Origin: Dicaeum eximium
Taxonomy: Eukaryota > Chordata > Aves > Passeriformes > Dicaeidae
Direction of reading: 5' to 3'
NCBI GenBank assembly: GCA_013396995.1
Contig: VWZP01006006.1
Span: 275,430-339,429 of the forward strand
DNA: 64,000 bases
The position numbers were made by a program, and so were the translations under genes. Positions 12,949-25,988 of this stretch are shown here, one piece after another (the first letter of the stretch is position 1; every line of letters begins with the position of its first letter). Under the pieces are notes generated by a model, which saw nothing but the letters and a program-made list of their open reading frames with translations, did no database searches and had not been told where the DNA came from.

Positions 12949-15900
12949 ACATATGCTATGGAATTTGTGTAGCAGAGATCTAGATGTAAATTTTGATGAC
13001 CTCATTTTTTCCAAAATACAGAGTGAAATTTAAGTCTGTGTTCCCTTCTCCTCTCCTCCAGCAGAAAGCAAGACTTGGAGAGTGAGACAGGCAGAGGTGC
13101 TATGCACTTAAAACAAGTAAACTTTGATTACTCAGAAGGAGTGCTACAGTACAGGCAAAAAGATAAATTGACACTTGAGTGCAGAAGTGCAGCCTGGAGA
13201 AGGAGACAGAGGATTCAAGCATGAGGTTCTATCTAGCAATTATGAGAGACCCACTAGTGAAAACTCAGGTGCGTCTGTGAGTCAGAGATGCCAGATTGGA
13301 CTCCCTGTGTATCAAATGCTACCAACTTCTGTTAAGAGGAAGCATCATCAGGAAAAAGAAAAGAAAATTTTATGTCACAATAGAGTGTGACACCAATCAC
13401 AGAGACATAGCAAACTTCAGCCCAGGAAAAGGCTAAGAAGAGAGAAACTTTATTTTGATTTTCATATTATACAAAGTTTGGGGACAACAGTGGATTGGAG
13501 AATGAGGTCACCACCTCTCCAACCACACTGGTCAATGAAAAGGTCCATCAAACCTTTCTCCTCCCAGGAGAAAGGAGTGAAAAACAAAAAGACAGTTAGA
13601 AAAACATCTGCGTGTTTACAAGAAAACCTTGTGAGAAACTTTATCACAAAAATGTAAACATCAGAAGGCTGAAAATCAGGGGGACAATTTTAGCCTCTTT
13701 TCTTTCTTGGATTAATTAGAATATTTAATTATTTTCCAAGAGATGCACTCCAAAGGAGTTCTGATGATGCCACTCTGAATATTTGCTTGAGAAACCATTC
13801 TAGATTTATCCCATGCATGGGTTTGATATGTTCTGTTTCTTATGTCAAGTATATAGGATATTGAGTCTGACTCTGTATCAGCTCTTTTTACAGTATCATT
13901 GCTTCTCCCCCAAATACACTGTGAGACAGTGAATTTTGATAAATGTGTACTCACTACTATGCACATAGCCTTGCTGGTGTGAAAAGAAATCTACTGCAGG
14001 ATGGTGCACTCTACCACTATATCTTTACAAGAACATTGGAAGCTACCACATTATTTTTTAGCTGGAGGAGCTCTAATCTGTTTGTGTCCTTGTGTTTTTG
14101 CATAGAATGGAAATAATTTTTCTCAGATATAGCAAATGTTCCATGTAGGTAATAAAACACCTGCAGTTGGTTTGTTACTCCTTAAATTAACAGAAGAGAG
14201 ATAGTCTCTTTCAACAGTGTCAAAAAGATTCCTTTTTGAAATAATTGAAACTATTTTTCTAGTAAAAGTGCCTGCTACTCTTGGTTTGCTGCTGAATTCT
14301 TTGCAATAAAATAGCAGAAACTATCTTGTAGTGTAAGGTCATTTTCAGCTTCTAGAGGGTAGTTTTACAAAACTTTGTTATTAGAAAACAGATTTTGAAA
14401 TAAAATAATCTCAATTTCTTAGAAAACATAAGATGAAGAGAGTGCCCTCTTAGTTTTGCTTTTATTTTCAAAAGGACAATGTACTTGAAATTATAGGTAA
14501 ACATAGAAGTGTTAATACCTGAACAGCATTCCCAGACTTTGAGAAACCAAATTAAATATTGGTTTAGTATGATTTAAGTAAAATTAGTTGTGTGATGACT
14601 TAAAATGTTTAGATAATATAAACTTCTGATCCTTTTATCTATCTTATCAAAATGTTGAGATTAAGGATTGCATGCATAGAGTTCCTTCAGATAATTCTGG
14701 AGGAGATTCCAGTCAATCACAAGTCTAAAAATAAAGAATATTTTTTGTGAATATATTTTTACAAAAAAACAACAAGTAGAAGCAATCATAAAAATAACAG
14801 CAGAATTCAAACTTAATATCAGGTGTAACAATAGCAGATTCACATACAAAAATATGATTGTATTTTTGTAATTTTCAAATGGAGATCTGATATTTCTTTC
14901 TCTCTTTTTTAATATAATTCACATACAATTTACCTTTATAGATCTGATTTTGTATTTGCTCATGAGTATTCTGCTAAGTGCTACCTATAGGTTTCCTTTG
15001 GATATTCACTGACACACTGAATATTTGGAATTAAGTTGTTAGATAAATGAATAAGCACAAGCGCATCTCACTTAAGAAACGAGTTATAGTTTTGGACTTT
15101 TCTGTCAACTTGAAGAAAGCAAGGAGACAAATAACAGGTGTTGGAAAGCTTCTTCCTTGGAAAAGAAAGGAAAGAGAAAACATCTGGATATGTAGCTATT
15201 TTTGTGGAGTACTGAAATCGCACTAAATTAGTTAGGAATTTCAAGGAGAATGAAGTATGTGAGCGTTTTGTTTAAAATTCTTCATCCTTTAAATGAGTAC
15301 TTTGAAGCTATTAGCTTACATCTTTATGATTTACTGAAAGTGAAGGCTACTCCTTAATCTCCACAAGTCAAAATAACAATTATAAATACTAATGAAAAGA
15401 AGTTAATAAAACCACACCGTTGAATTTTCTTTTTTAAAATAATATTTCGTTCCCATACTCCTTTTTCACTCACAGACAGCTGAAGAATCATCTTCACTAT
15501 AATTTATTTCAGAATTAGTGTTTGTGGAAATGTTGACCACTCTGTGCTTCCACTACCTAAAGCTTTATCAACTCTGTTCAAGTTCTTAACTGAAATTTGG
15601 AGATAAACTTTCTCCATCTACTTTTAAAGTTGAATATAAAGCATGAGATTCATAAAACCTGGTTTCACATTCTAAGTGTGCTATTAGCACTGATCAATGT
15701 CAGTTGGAAGAAAGAAACTCAAAGAACTTTAATAGTTCATTTGAAACAAACAAATAAACTCCCTCATTACAGATACAATTGGAATAGATAGCAGCAATTG
15801 CTTTTCAGTGTGGTTCAGAAACTGTTCTCTTAGTAAATTTTTGTCAGAACATCTTTAGCTCTCAGTTAGGTCACCTGTCCTTCAAAGGGTAGAAGGCTTT

Positions 15901-17460
15901 GCTAGCACTCTTTCTTCATTTATGATATGAATTCCCATAAATAATGTAGAGTTTTCTGCTGAAAATAACTGAAGATTGCAGTGATTTAAGGAGGAGGATT
16001 CTTGCTTACACTTAAAAAGCCGTGCTATTTCACATAATTAGTACTCTGATCTGGCTGAGTAATTACAGTCCAAATATTGGTCTATGCATCCGTTCTCATG
16101 CTTTCAGCATTTGTTTTAAGGAAATGCTTAGCCATTAATCTGGCTTCCTCTCTAACTTATTCTAACTTTTTCAACTGCATGTTGTTAGACACACAGAGTT
16201 GTGCTAAGCCCCCAGTAATTATGTGGAATTTAATTCAAAGCAGTATGGTACAACTAGGTGTTTTTTTCTACTAAAAATCAAGCTCACAAGAAGAGTAGTA
16301 TTCTTTTTTTAGTGTCTGCCCTTAAATTTTCTGACTACCTGGCATTGCCTGAGACTCTCCAAGTTCTGCAGCTAAGGAGCAGTCCTACTAAGTTCCCTGC
16401 AAAAATGTCCCACCTTTCTGCAATCATATAATTGTCTTCTGAATACTTTCCAAGCAGTGTTCAAAACTGATTATTGATTCATGCTAAGGGTGAACAGCAC
16501 ACATACTGTTAAACTTTTATTTTCTGAATGTTGGAACCAGTATTCAGTATTAACCCCCACTTTGAAGTGGAGCAGACCCCACCATGCCTCCAATAAAATC
16601 TACTGAGCTTTCATGCATGGCACAGTTTTCAGGTCAACTCAAGCTGTTTAAAGTCATACAATCCTTAATAACCTTAAACATCAAACTTTTCTCTGTGTAC
16701 TCTGCATCAGCAAGGGCTTCAAGATTGTTTCTGCCACTGAAGTTCTCCAAGGCACATTAGGGGAGTACAAAATCTGATTTGTGTTGAATACCAATAAGTT
16801 CTTGGTACTTAATTCTCTTGCATTCCTTGGAAAATCCCATCTTAAATACCTTCCTTTTTAAAAAATAAACAGTACATCAGTTTTAGTTTCAAGACCTACT
16901 TAATAGCTATGGGAAAAAAAAGGACATTTATTTAGGTAGATTCTGTAGGGATTGATACTCTGGTTGTAACAGTGAATATTAGAGATGAGGTTCTTCACAG
17001 GAAGATGCACTAATCCCTGAGGAGAATAGTTATGGAATAAACTACCCTCAGAAGAAATACCCTACCTTTTCTCCACAGCTAGGAGTTGTCTTGCACTTTC
17101 AGACATGAAAAATTGTTTTCAAGATTGAAAAAAAATTGAAAAAAAAGTAATTTTTTTAATAAAATTGTAGGGTTGTCAGTTGTCCAGTTGTCTTTTTTTT
17201 TTTTTTTTTACTCTATGTATATTCCCACCTTTTGAGTAATTTTCAGCTCTTGGTCTCAGTGGTATTGTGTGGCAATTAGTGAATTAAATCACTTCATCTT
17301 AGGCAGAACCATCATCACCAGAGTTACATTAATGAACACGTTTTGACTGGATACCCAGAAGGGCTCTGTGACGTCCAGAAGCAGAATCTCTTTGTTTCAC
17401 AAAGAGGACTGGGGCACACAGCTCCTCACTGGTCTGACAGAAATTAATGGAAATTACACA

Positions 17461-17580
17461 CCTAAGCACCTTTGAGGATCTGCAACAAAGAGATTAAATG
17501 ACTTGCTCAAGGTCATTGCTTAAGGAATTTTTCAGTGAAAAAGCTGTTCCCTAAATGCACAAGTCTTTTAACTTCATCTC
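17461..17580 (+). mobile_element. Possible ancient tRNA-core SINE remnant (MIR/LF-SINE-like)
   Basis: The phrase TTAAATGACTTGCTCAAGGTCA at about 17493-17514 closely resembles the conserved 3' half of MIR-type core SINEs, which read GTTAAGTGACTTGCCCAAGGTCAC. AGTCTTTTAACTT near 17562 fits the downstream part loosely. The rest is too diverged to align by eye. Such elements are old and present at low copy in birds. The call rests on one motif and is tentative. Confidence 0.4.
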
Positions 17581-19142
17581 CAGGCTATGTTCTCCTTTAG
17601 GTTTTGGATTAAGGAGGCGGAATTAACAGAATACTTTAGGTAATGTCTTGCTGAAATCTGCTGAAACAATATCATCATGGTTCTGTACGCCACTCCTTTA
17701 TATAAGGACTAAAGAGGACAGAACTCAAAAAACATGCAGTTGTTACACCAAATTCTTTACTCTGTGGATGTATATTTGAGGAAGAGATAACACTACGTTT
17801 TTTGTCTGTTTGTCAGTCAGGAATCTCAGGGGAAAAATAAGGAAAAAGGCACGTCAAATCAAGATGAATGCTCAAGGTAGAGAAATGGCTCAGAATTAAG
17901 ATCCATAGTCCCTAAAACTCCATCTCATAAAACTGAAAAAATACAAACATGCATCAGCTATAACATGTACTATCTGCATGGAATTTACTTACAGTAAGAA
18001 ATCAACTACAGCTTTTCTCTCAAGCAGCCAGGGGAGACCCACATGACAAACCATTCACTCTTTAGTTGAGCATTTGAAATGACATTTTTCAGGAAGTCTA
18101 AAATTAGGCACTAATAGTGTACTGACATTCTGTGAAAAATGAATTTCTCCCATTTCAAGAAGTTGTCTTTCTAAAAGCTCTGTTGTAAAACTCCATTGTG
18201 AAGGCTTGATTAAGGCCTGAAAGACAGGCTAGGAATATGGAGCTGGAGCCTTTGCAGAGGTGTTCTCTGTGGCAAATAAATTGTTCCTCCATTTTTATTC
18301 ACCTCTCCCTATTTCCCTATTTCCTTTATCACTCTACCCCACAGCTGCTATCCACATTCATGGATTTGATCTCCCTAAGCCTCGATAAAATCTTCTGTAA
18401 TTTTTATCCTTGTGATGCTCAGATGAAAACTGAGTCCCTGAGGGGCTATGTGCCACATTACTCATGGACTGTGAGCTGAACTATAAATGGCACACAAAGC
18501 TACCTCCCAATTCCATATTTTTGTGAGTTAACATCAGTTATATCTTTGCTTTTTAGAGCAACTTCTAAATTATTTGATTTTTGGTGCTCAAAGGGAGTCT
18601 TGATTTATGGATGTGCTTTCAGGTGCTCTGTAGCAAGAAAAGGAAAGTCATTCAAATAATGGAAGATTGTTGACAGACTGGCTGTCTGAACTAACAAATT
18701 TAAGCAGAAAAATCAAAGATTGAACAGAGTAAGAGCCAACATATTGCCCATGAATCTCCAGGGACACAAGGTGAGAGCTGAAGGATCTTGCTTTTAGTAA
18801 TGCTTTTAAGGAATGTTATATCTGTACTGGGCCATAACATCTTTTATATAGTTTGCTCCTTGCAGCCAACTTGCAATTATTCTAATAATTACTTTTTTTT
18901 TTTTTTCCCTGCATGTTTTGCCCTGTTATGAAGTATTAACCATTTTGATGGCCTGGATTAAAAAACAAAATAAAATAAATAAAAAACACCACCTTGTACC
19001 AAAGAGCTAAATATAATTGCATCACAGTACTTTTATAGGGGTTTAAACTCTGAACCAAATATTGAATATTTCTTAAGTGCCTTCATCAATCCTTACAGAA
19101 AACCAGTTTTTTTTGGTAAAAGGATCTTTTAACCATTAAAGT
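17581..19142. other. Unique AT-rich non-coding sequence
   Basis: No recognisable gene or transposon. It includes a T run near 18893-18906 and an A-rich patch near 18960-18990. Confidence 0.5.
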
Positions 19143-19159
19143 AAAAAAAAAAAAAAAAA
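19143..19159 (+). repeat. Poly(A) run followed by GAAGAAGA
   Basis: A homopolymer of about 17 A followed by GAAGAAGA. It is a simple-sequence feature just upstream of a possible SINE remnant. Confidence 0.8.
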
Positions 19160-19200
19160 GAAGAAGACATTATAATACCACACTCTTATAGAACAATTGT

Positions 19201-19300
19201 AGGAGGTTGCAGAACACTTTACAAAGGAGTTTTGTATTCATTTTAGAGCAAGGAAGCTAAGGTGCTGAGCAGCAAAAAGACATCAGAGACAGGTTTATGA
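19201..19300 (+). mobile_element. Possible ancient core-SINE remnant (MIR-like)
   Basis: AGAACACTTTACAAA, then TTGTATTCATTTTAGAGCAAGGAAGCTAAGGTGC, follows the order seen in MIR-type elements. Those have a GCTTTACA phrase, then ATTTTACAGATGAGGAAACTGAGGC. Identity is weak, and neither the tRNA-like head nor a clear tail is visible. The order of the two phrases is the only support. Confidence 0.35.
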
Positions 19301-19734
19301 AAAACAAATCATCAAGGGATTTTTTGGGGCGGGTTAATTATTATAATTTTAGTTTATTTTCTGTATTATCATGATAGGTATGATTATGTAGGTAACTCTT
19401 AAAGCAATTTGGCAGAGTCATAACACATTCAAAAGGACTGTGACAACTGAAGCATAAATTAACTTTGTATTTAGTTGAGGTGGATTATATTATAATTGCA
19501 GCTCAGATAATGGTTCTCAGACTCATTGTTTTGGTTGGGCAGATGTTGGCTAATAAAGATTCAACTTTGAGTAAAAAAGACTGACAATATAATTTTACAT
19601 AGTATAAGCTTATGCAGACTTTCATATTTAAGAAAAAAAGTATTTTTAATTGCTCTAATTTTGCTTCAAATTATATTTAAACATGTAGAGGTAAAGCAAT
19701 TGAAGGAATAGAAAATACTTCTCTTGTAGAAAAT

Positions 19735-20085
19735 CACAGAATTGAAAGGGGTCACATGTCTTTTTATGTGCTTACATGTCATCTAGTCCATTGAACAGGC
19801 AGAGCTACAGCAATTTTTCAGGGACTTCAGAAGCTGTTCCATCAGTTACCTCAAAGAGTAAAAGTAACCTACTGAAAATGCACTGATCTTCCTCAGCTGC
19901 ATCACTCATCTTCATATTCATCATCATTCCTCATGCAGCTCATCCATGACACCCCAGAGAGCAGTTCTTTTTTAGAAACAGAGCTTCTGGAAGCTCTTGC
20001 TGTGAGAGTATTTCTTTCTCCATGGTGGTGCTGTGACAATCTACCACAGAGCTGCTCCTGATTAAGAAATATTCCTCCTCATTAG
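19735..20085 (-). mobile_element. Old, diverged CR1 LINE 3' fragment
   Basis: Read on the minus strand, the fragment ends at about 19735 with a CTGTGATTTT tail preceded by a GGACTAGATGACATG-like phrase. That is the usual order at the CR1 3' end. At the other side, ATTAAGAAATATTCCTCCTCATTAG near 20060-20085 matches, as its complement, the CR1 segment around AATATTAGGAAGAAATTT. The region between carries many substitutions and small indels, so the copy is old. It is much more degraded than the CR1 at 38521. Confidence 0.6.
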
Positions 20086-20421
20086 AAAACAAACAGAACA
20101 ATAATTATGCAGCATTTGTTTTGGAGAAATAAACCACCCACCTTAGCAGACAATGCATAAATGCCAGTATTCCTATAGATCACCTGAATCCAGTGCTTTG
20201 TTCTCATCTGCACTGGTGAAGTCCATGGGATTTTCCCAGCTGGCATTTCTGAGCATTTGTTTCCTAAATTTCTTTTTCATTTTCTATGCAGAGTCTTGTT
20301 ATCATAAACCAGCAAAATTCAGACTTGAACAAATGTATAATTAAGAAATGGCAATGTGTTATTAGAATATTTTTTTTCTCATGACACAGAGTCTTTAGAG
20401 TGCTCTGCATGAGATAAAACA

Positions 20422-20512
20422 TTAAAAAAGCTTAAAAAACAGCAAAAAACCCCCAAACCCCACCCACCCCCAAAAAACAAACAAAACCAAAAAAACAAAC
20501 AAATTAAAAAAC
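20422..20512 (+). repeat. A/C-rich low-complexity tract
   Basis: The plus strand contains almost only A and C, with blocks such as AACCCCCAAACCCCACCCACCC followed by AAACAAACAAAACC. It is strand-asymmetric simple sequence. Similar shorter patches occur near 4900, 24600 and 33860. Confidence 0.8.
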
Positions 20513-22159
20513 CGCAATCAATAATAAGAAAGGGTATTTACAGGAACTTCAGACTGGGGGATCTGTATGTAATTGTGCAACGTGATAGGAATTCAGAATA
20601 TATAAGGGAAATCATTGCAAAAAGTTGCATATCCTTAAATATATTATCTAGAAAAAAACCTGCTGAAGAATGTCTGTTATCAGTTAGCAAACTGACTGAT
20701 GACCTTTAAATTATCTTGATAATTCCACACATAATTTATCAAGAAGTAAGTTTCCTTTTGAAAGAACAGATCTATATTTTAAGCTCAGTAACTGCTAGAA
20801 GAATGTACTTCTGTTGTTGGATGCCAACATCAGAATCATCTAAGTTATGGTATATTCTATTACTGATATTATTGTTGAATAATTTCAGATTAGTTGTCAG
20901 TATTCAATAATACCAGGCCTGGTTTATCATGACTTTCCACATTGACTAAAAATAATTGGGTTTAGTTTTCATATTCTGTGATCTTGAAGTCGTCTAACAG
21001 TTGCACTTTATCTCCTTTTCCAATTAGAACTGTATGTTTTTCCAGCTTTGGTAGCAATTTAGTGTTAATGTACAAGAATTGTTAAGGATTGTAAAATGAC
21101 TGCTTTTTTGGCCCTTTTTTAGGTCCTTGTTTCAAAATCTAACTATGAGCACCAGCTGCAGGTTCAGAGTTTGAGGGAAGGAGGTGAGAAGGTTTTCCTG
21201 GTCCCAAACCAGGCACATTTTAATCTGGAAAGAATCAAACCAAAATGGACTACATTCCTGAGGAACTCTTGATGGACTCTCATCTTTGTGGGGCTACAAC
21301 TGAAAACAAATCTACTCCATGAAAGATTTCTTTCTCATTTGGGAGATAATAAATTATACATGTTATCTGAACGTTTTCAGCTCTGTTTCCTACTGAGCTG
21401 AGTTCCTCATTATTGGAACTCTTCAGGTCCTTTACCCACTACTGCTCACCCCAGCCCATATGCCCAATGCTCCTAATACCAAGTGCAGCCAAATTTTCCT
21501 CTGACTAACTGAGACCTTATCTCATTAGTCACCAGCCTCAGCACAACACTGGTTTATCAATAAGATTCTTCTACTCCAAGAGCAGAGCAAGCATTCTGGG
21601 CCCAAAAGTCTCAGAGACGGAAGGACTGGATAAAAATGAAATAAAATTATACACAAATTGACATAGATAGCAATTGAGAAATCAGTAATCCCTTTCTTTA
21701 GTGCTGCCATTCAGTGATTTTGGGGTAATAGAAAAAAATCCCTTCCCCAAATTATCCTTAATTAAGTCTTGAGGAGCTTAATGAGAAAGAGAGGGGAATT
21801 AAGAGTACAGGCAAAAGTCCTGTAGAAAATGCTGATATTTGACAGGTGTCATTCAGTGAGTGATCTAACAGCTCTCAACAACCAAGTCAGAATACTTAAA
21901 TTCTTTCAAAGCACTTCAGTGTCTCTTTACCCTTATTTATGGCTCTTATCATGACAATTATTAGAAGCATTTACCAGCTGGAAGGTGTGTAAAAATTTGA
22001 GAACAAACAATTACTCTTCCATAAATAGAAACAAACCCACAGAGTGATTCATGAGAAACAAAGGGAACAAAATACTTGAAAAATGGTAATTTACTCTATG
22101 CAAAATGGTTTTGGGTTCTGATGTTGAGAGTTTTAAGTGACAGCAAAAGTGGTAAATCA

Positions 22160-22214
22160 AGCTAAAATAGGTACAAATATTAGTTGAAGCTAAAAAAGGT
22201 ACAAATAGTAGTTT
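22160..22214 (+). repeat. 28-bp imperfect direct duplication
   Basis: AGCTAAAATAGGTACAAATA at 22160 recurs with small changes at 22188 (AGCTAAAAAAGGTACAAATA). Both copies are followed by a TAGTT phrase. This is a local two-copy tandem duplication with a period of 28 bases. Confidence 0.75.
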
Positions 22215-22278
22215 TTATAATTTTAAATCTAAAATATCAATAAAAATTATTTCACAATAACTAATTAATAACATAAAG

Positions 22279-22307
22279 TGTGTCTTGTCTGTTAAAGACA
22301 AGACACA
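22279..22307. repeat. Perfect 12-bp inverted repeat with 5-nt loop
   Basis: TGTGTCTTGTCT (22279-22290) is the exact reverse complement of AGACAAGACACA (22296-22307), separated by GTTAA. RNA transcribed from either strand could fold into a tight hairpin. The stem does not extend outward, because 22278 (G) faces 22308 (A). It is too short for a microRNA precursor on its own, and there is no terminator context. Confidence 0.85.
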
Positions 22308-24179
22308 AAGAAATAAAGAATACCAATGGGATAGAATCAAAGCTGAACTAAATTTAGAGTTGAAGAACTCAAAATTTAGCTGAATAAAATCTAGGAATTA
22401 CACATCCCTTCAAATAGAAATAAATCTATTTTAAAATACGCATAAATGTGTGTATATATTAAATATGTATTTTACTATAATAATAAAAATTAAATTGCAG
22501 GATTGTTTTTTAAATAGTTTTTGATAAATCTGCATTTATCCTTGTATTATTTGTATGTATACTTGGTATATCAAATCATTTGTAAGTGGAAAACAAATTC
22601 CTTCAACCCCAGGAAAATCTACACTGGCGATAATTTTTCAGCACCTTTTCTTTGATTTTAATGTTTTGGAACATATGCTTACCAAGCTTTTCTAGACTTT
22701 GTAGAAGGTTTCAATGGGAGGCTGGAATTGTGAATGCTGATCTTGGCCACTCTTTTGTTATTGTACTGCACAGACTGCATGAAGTGTCATAAATATTTTG
22801 AGTATACATAGGAAAACAATATATATTCTTTGTCTAATCCAAAGGATAGTAGTACAGGGTAATCAGGAATGAATATTTTTCATGAAATTTACAAAAAATG
22901 CAAAAATATATAATTTTCAATCCACTCAAAGAACATAGATAAACCCAAGCTTAACAAAGTGTTTCAAAACTTTTTAATCATTATTTCTGCTCAGAGAACA
23001 GCAGAAAAGTTATTTCATAATATGACTGGCTTAATATAAAATTAAAAACAAGTTTAAGTGATATGAACAAAATATTCTGACATATCCAAATTATTTACTC
23101 CTCTTTAAATAATTGAAAACTAGTCATCATACTGAATCAGTCTCTAAAGCTCTTTCTGGCCATAGTGATTTCATTAAAATCTCAAGTGTAATAGCTTTCA
23201 AATTTCCATTACAAAATGAACTTTACAGATCAAAATAACCATGACAGTAAGATTGGACATGAGGATATCATCTGGCTCAATGTGTGGAACTGATACACCG
23301 TAAAAGGAAATTTGTGAAAAGGAAAATCTGAGGCAGTCGTAAACAAGTTGACAGACAGCATCATAGGCCTGGAGGAAATAGAGACTTTGTGGCCTTTGAA
23401 AAGCATAAAAACTATGTGAGATGGTATTTGGGATCAACATAGAAGCTCTCTAAGCTGTCAGTGCACTGAAAAAATGCTCCAGTGACTCTCCTCTGAGGAC
23501 TCTGTTCCCAGCAGAGCCCAGAGTCACAGATTTCTTCCTCATATCCTTGATGCATACTAAGAAGCTATGGCTGACATCTGCTCTCACCATTATCTGGCTA
23601 AGTTCTTCCTCTGACTAATGATACACATTCTCAATCTCCAAATCATACCATCTAGTAGAGCAAAGAAGAATTTAGGTAATTTTAGGGAGCACCTTAATCA
23701 GGGTAGGCATATAAGGCACTTCCAATCATGCACCTGACATATTTTAAGAAAAATATAAATTGCATATTTTTATATTAGAAGCCACAGTGTACAAAATAGG
23801 ATACTGAATAAAGATAGAGAAATATTGCAAAAAAAGACCATCTGAGTTGGTCTTTCTCCAGTATAACTTTGGGTGTCATCTTGTTCCTTCACCGCAAGCT
23901 TCTAAGTCAAAGAAAGTCTGAACTGTTACTCAAAGCTAGTTTCAGTCCTTCAAAGTACAAAGTTTTGCCCAAATGTACGATGGCTTTCATCATCACCATC
24001 CTGTGGAGCATTAGTTCATATGTAGGATTTTATGTTCCTGTCAGCTTTGAGGACTCAGGGAATTGACTCCTGTATCCTCTGTAAATAGTTTCTCATGTGA
24101 GAGAGTTTCAGATGCTGTTGAGTAGAGCTCTACATATCTGCAATATTGCTCCTGCAGATATTGGAAATGAGCAAAATTG

Positions 24180-24226
24180 TTCAGCAACATACTGAGCTTC
24201 GAAGGATTCAGCAACATACTGAGCTT
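24180..24226 (+). repeat. 27-bp direct duplication
   Basis: TTCAGCAACATACTGAGCTT at 24180-24199 is repeated exactly at 24207-24226, with a 7-base spacer. It is a simple recent-looking local duplication, as the two 20-base copies are identical. Confidence 0.85.
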
Positions 24227-25970
24227 GTTCTAAGCATACATATTTACACAGTGAAAATGCATTATTTTGTGACAAATGCGTGAGCAAAGGTAATACCACC
24301 TCCTCTTATGTGGAAATGGACACAAACATCTAACTCTTTTTTTGATACAGAGCTTCATTACATGAGTTTTCCCCACACAAGAATAAAACAGTGAGGATCA
24401 ATGACAGCTCTTAATAGAGAATAAACAGGATGACACAGTTCCTAACTGGACACAGAAGTGTATTTGAATCATAAACATATTTTCTTGGAACAGGGAAGGA
24501 TAACCTTCATAAAGATTCAAAAGGACATACAGTATATTTATCTAGTTTGACATCTGAGACCATGGTTTCAACAAATGCTGTCTGGTTCACATCTAAATAA
24601 AAACAAAACAAAAAAACCCCAAAACCTTCCAGCTATATCAAAGTTCAAATTTTGTAGAAATTGGCTATTTGAAGCCATTAAAAAATTGCATGTTGATTTC
24701 AAAATTCATGAAAATGTAAAATAAAGTCTCACAGTCATGAATACATTAAATCAGCCAAGTTTTGGGTCATCCCCATGATAGTCACTGAAGAAAATTAATT
24801 GCTTCTGAAGGATGGCCTGTGTTCCATGAGGAGTGCTACAGTTGCATCTAATAAATGTGTCCGTCATTAAAGTTTGATTGAGTTGAATGCATGGCTGATT
24901 ATTCCCTCAAGTCACTTGGGAATTTCCACTAGACAAATAGTTAAAGTGGAGGAAGATGTGTCACTGGGTAGCTATGATTTTGGATTTATTTACTATTGAT
25001 TGACCTTGCATTAAGTAATTGGACTTTGCTGAAAGTCAATTAATCCTTATGTTTTAGTTAGGCAAAGTTTTCTTTATTTGTTTGTAAGTAAAATATGTGT
25101 TGAACCTTCAGAGCCCATCCATAAGTATCTATTTTAGAGTTTCTACTTCAAAGCAAGAAAAATTCAGTAACTATCTTCAAGGGCATAATCAAATTCTCAA
25201 AATTTGTGGGAGTGTTACATTATTTGTTTGGTGAATTAATCTTCCCTGTACTCTGGTTATGCAATATCAGTGAGTTTCCCAACATCTGACTTATTTGTAT
25301 GCCACATGAAGAATGTGAGACATACCCCATTTGTTTAAACAAACATATGAATGTTATTTCCATTGTCTTGTAGAGATTTATCAATATATGTGTTCATACA
25401 TGGACAATTGTATTCTGATCTGAAAATAAATACCAAATAAAACTTTCATAATTCTGTATTTTTTCACTGAATGCTCCAGAAATTGGCTAATGCTTTATTT
25501 CCTTGTTTCCTACAACATGCATCCTCATTTGTATGTAGATGCTGCTACTTAATTAGTTTACAGATTAGTGATCCGGGTATCTGTGATGTGCAGGTAATAT
25601 TTATAACTAGACACTAATTGGAAATTAATATTTATTTTGCTATCCACATATCACTGGATTAAGTTAGAATCAACTGACCTATTTGTAATTTATTCTGGGG
25701 ATTTTCACTGTCGTTTTTTGCTTTTCAAAAGAGCCGTCTTAGATTGTTTGTGGGAATATTCTGTTGTGTCCTCCAATGGTTTAACAGCTATTACAGATAC
25801 TCCTGTCAGAAGGATGGTGTGAAAGACTGAATACTTTCAATTCTGAGCACTGTTCAGGAACTGAATGTTATCTTTTAATATGAATACATATAGAGAAATT
25901 TATGATATATGTGTGGATATTTCTACATTACAGATTTGGACAAGGGGGAATTAACGAGTAGTAGCTATCT

Positions 25971-25988
25971 ATTGATTGATCAATCAAT
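25971..25988. repeat. Perfect 18-bp palindrome
   Basis: ATTGATTGATCAATCAAT equals its own reverse complement. It consists of an ATTG repeat facing its complement around a central TGATCA, so it can be explained by tetranucleotide slippage plus inversion. Confidence 0.9.

Larger units (their letters stand above)
4552..17460. other. Long AT-rich non-coding stretch
   Basis: About 13 kb with no supported gene. Open frames stay below 100 codons, on both strands and without recognisable domains. Local features are an A/C-rich patch near 4890-4950, a three-copy TTGATTAAACT motif at 9185-9224, T-rich stretches near 10650 and 12450, and a poly(A) run near 12909-12926. I see no clear young transposon here. 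It is best read as intron or intergenic DNA. Confidence 0.55.

Noticed and set aside
17388..17406. 8-bp inverted repeat CTCTTTGT/ACAAAGAG
   Set aside because: Too short to stand out from chance in 64 kb of AT-rich sequence.
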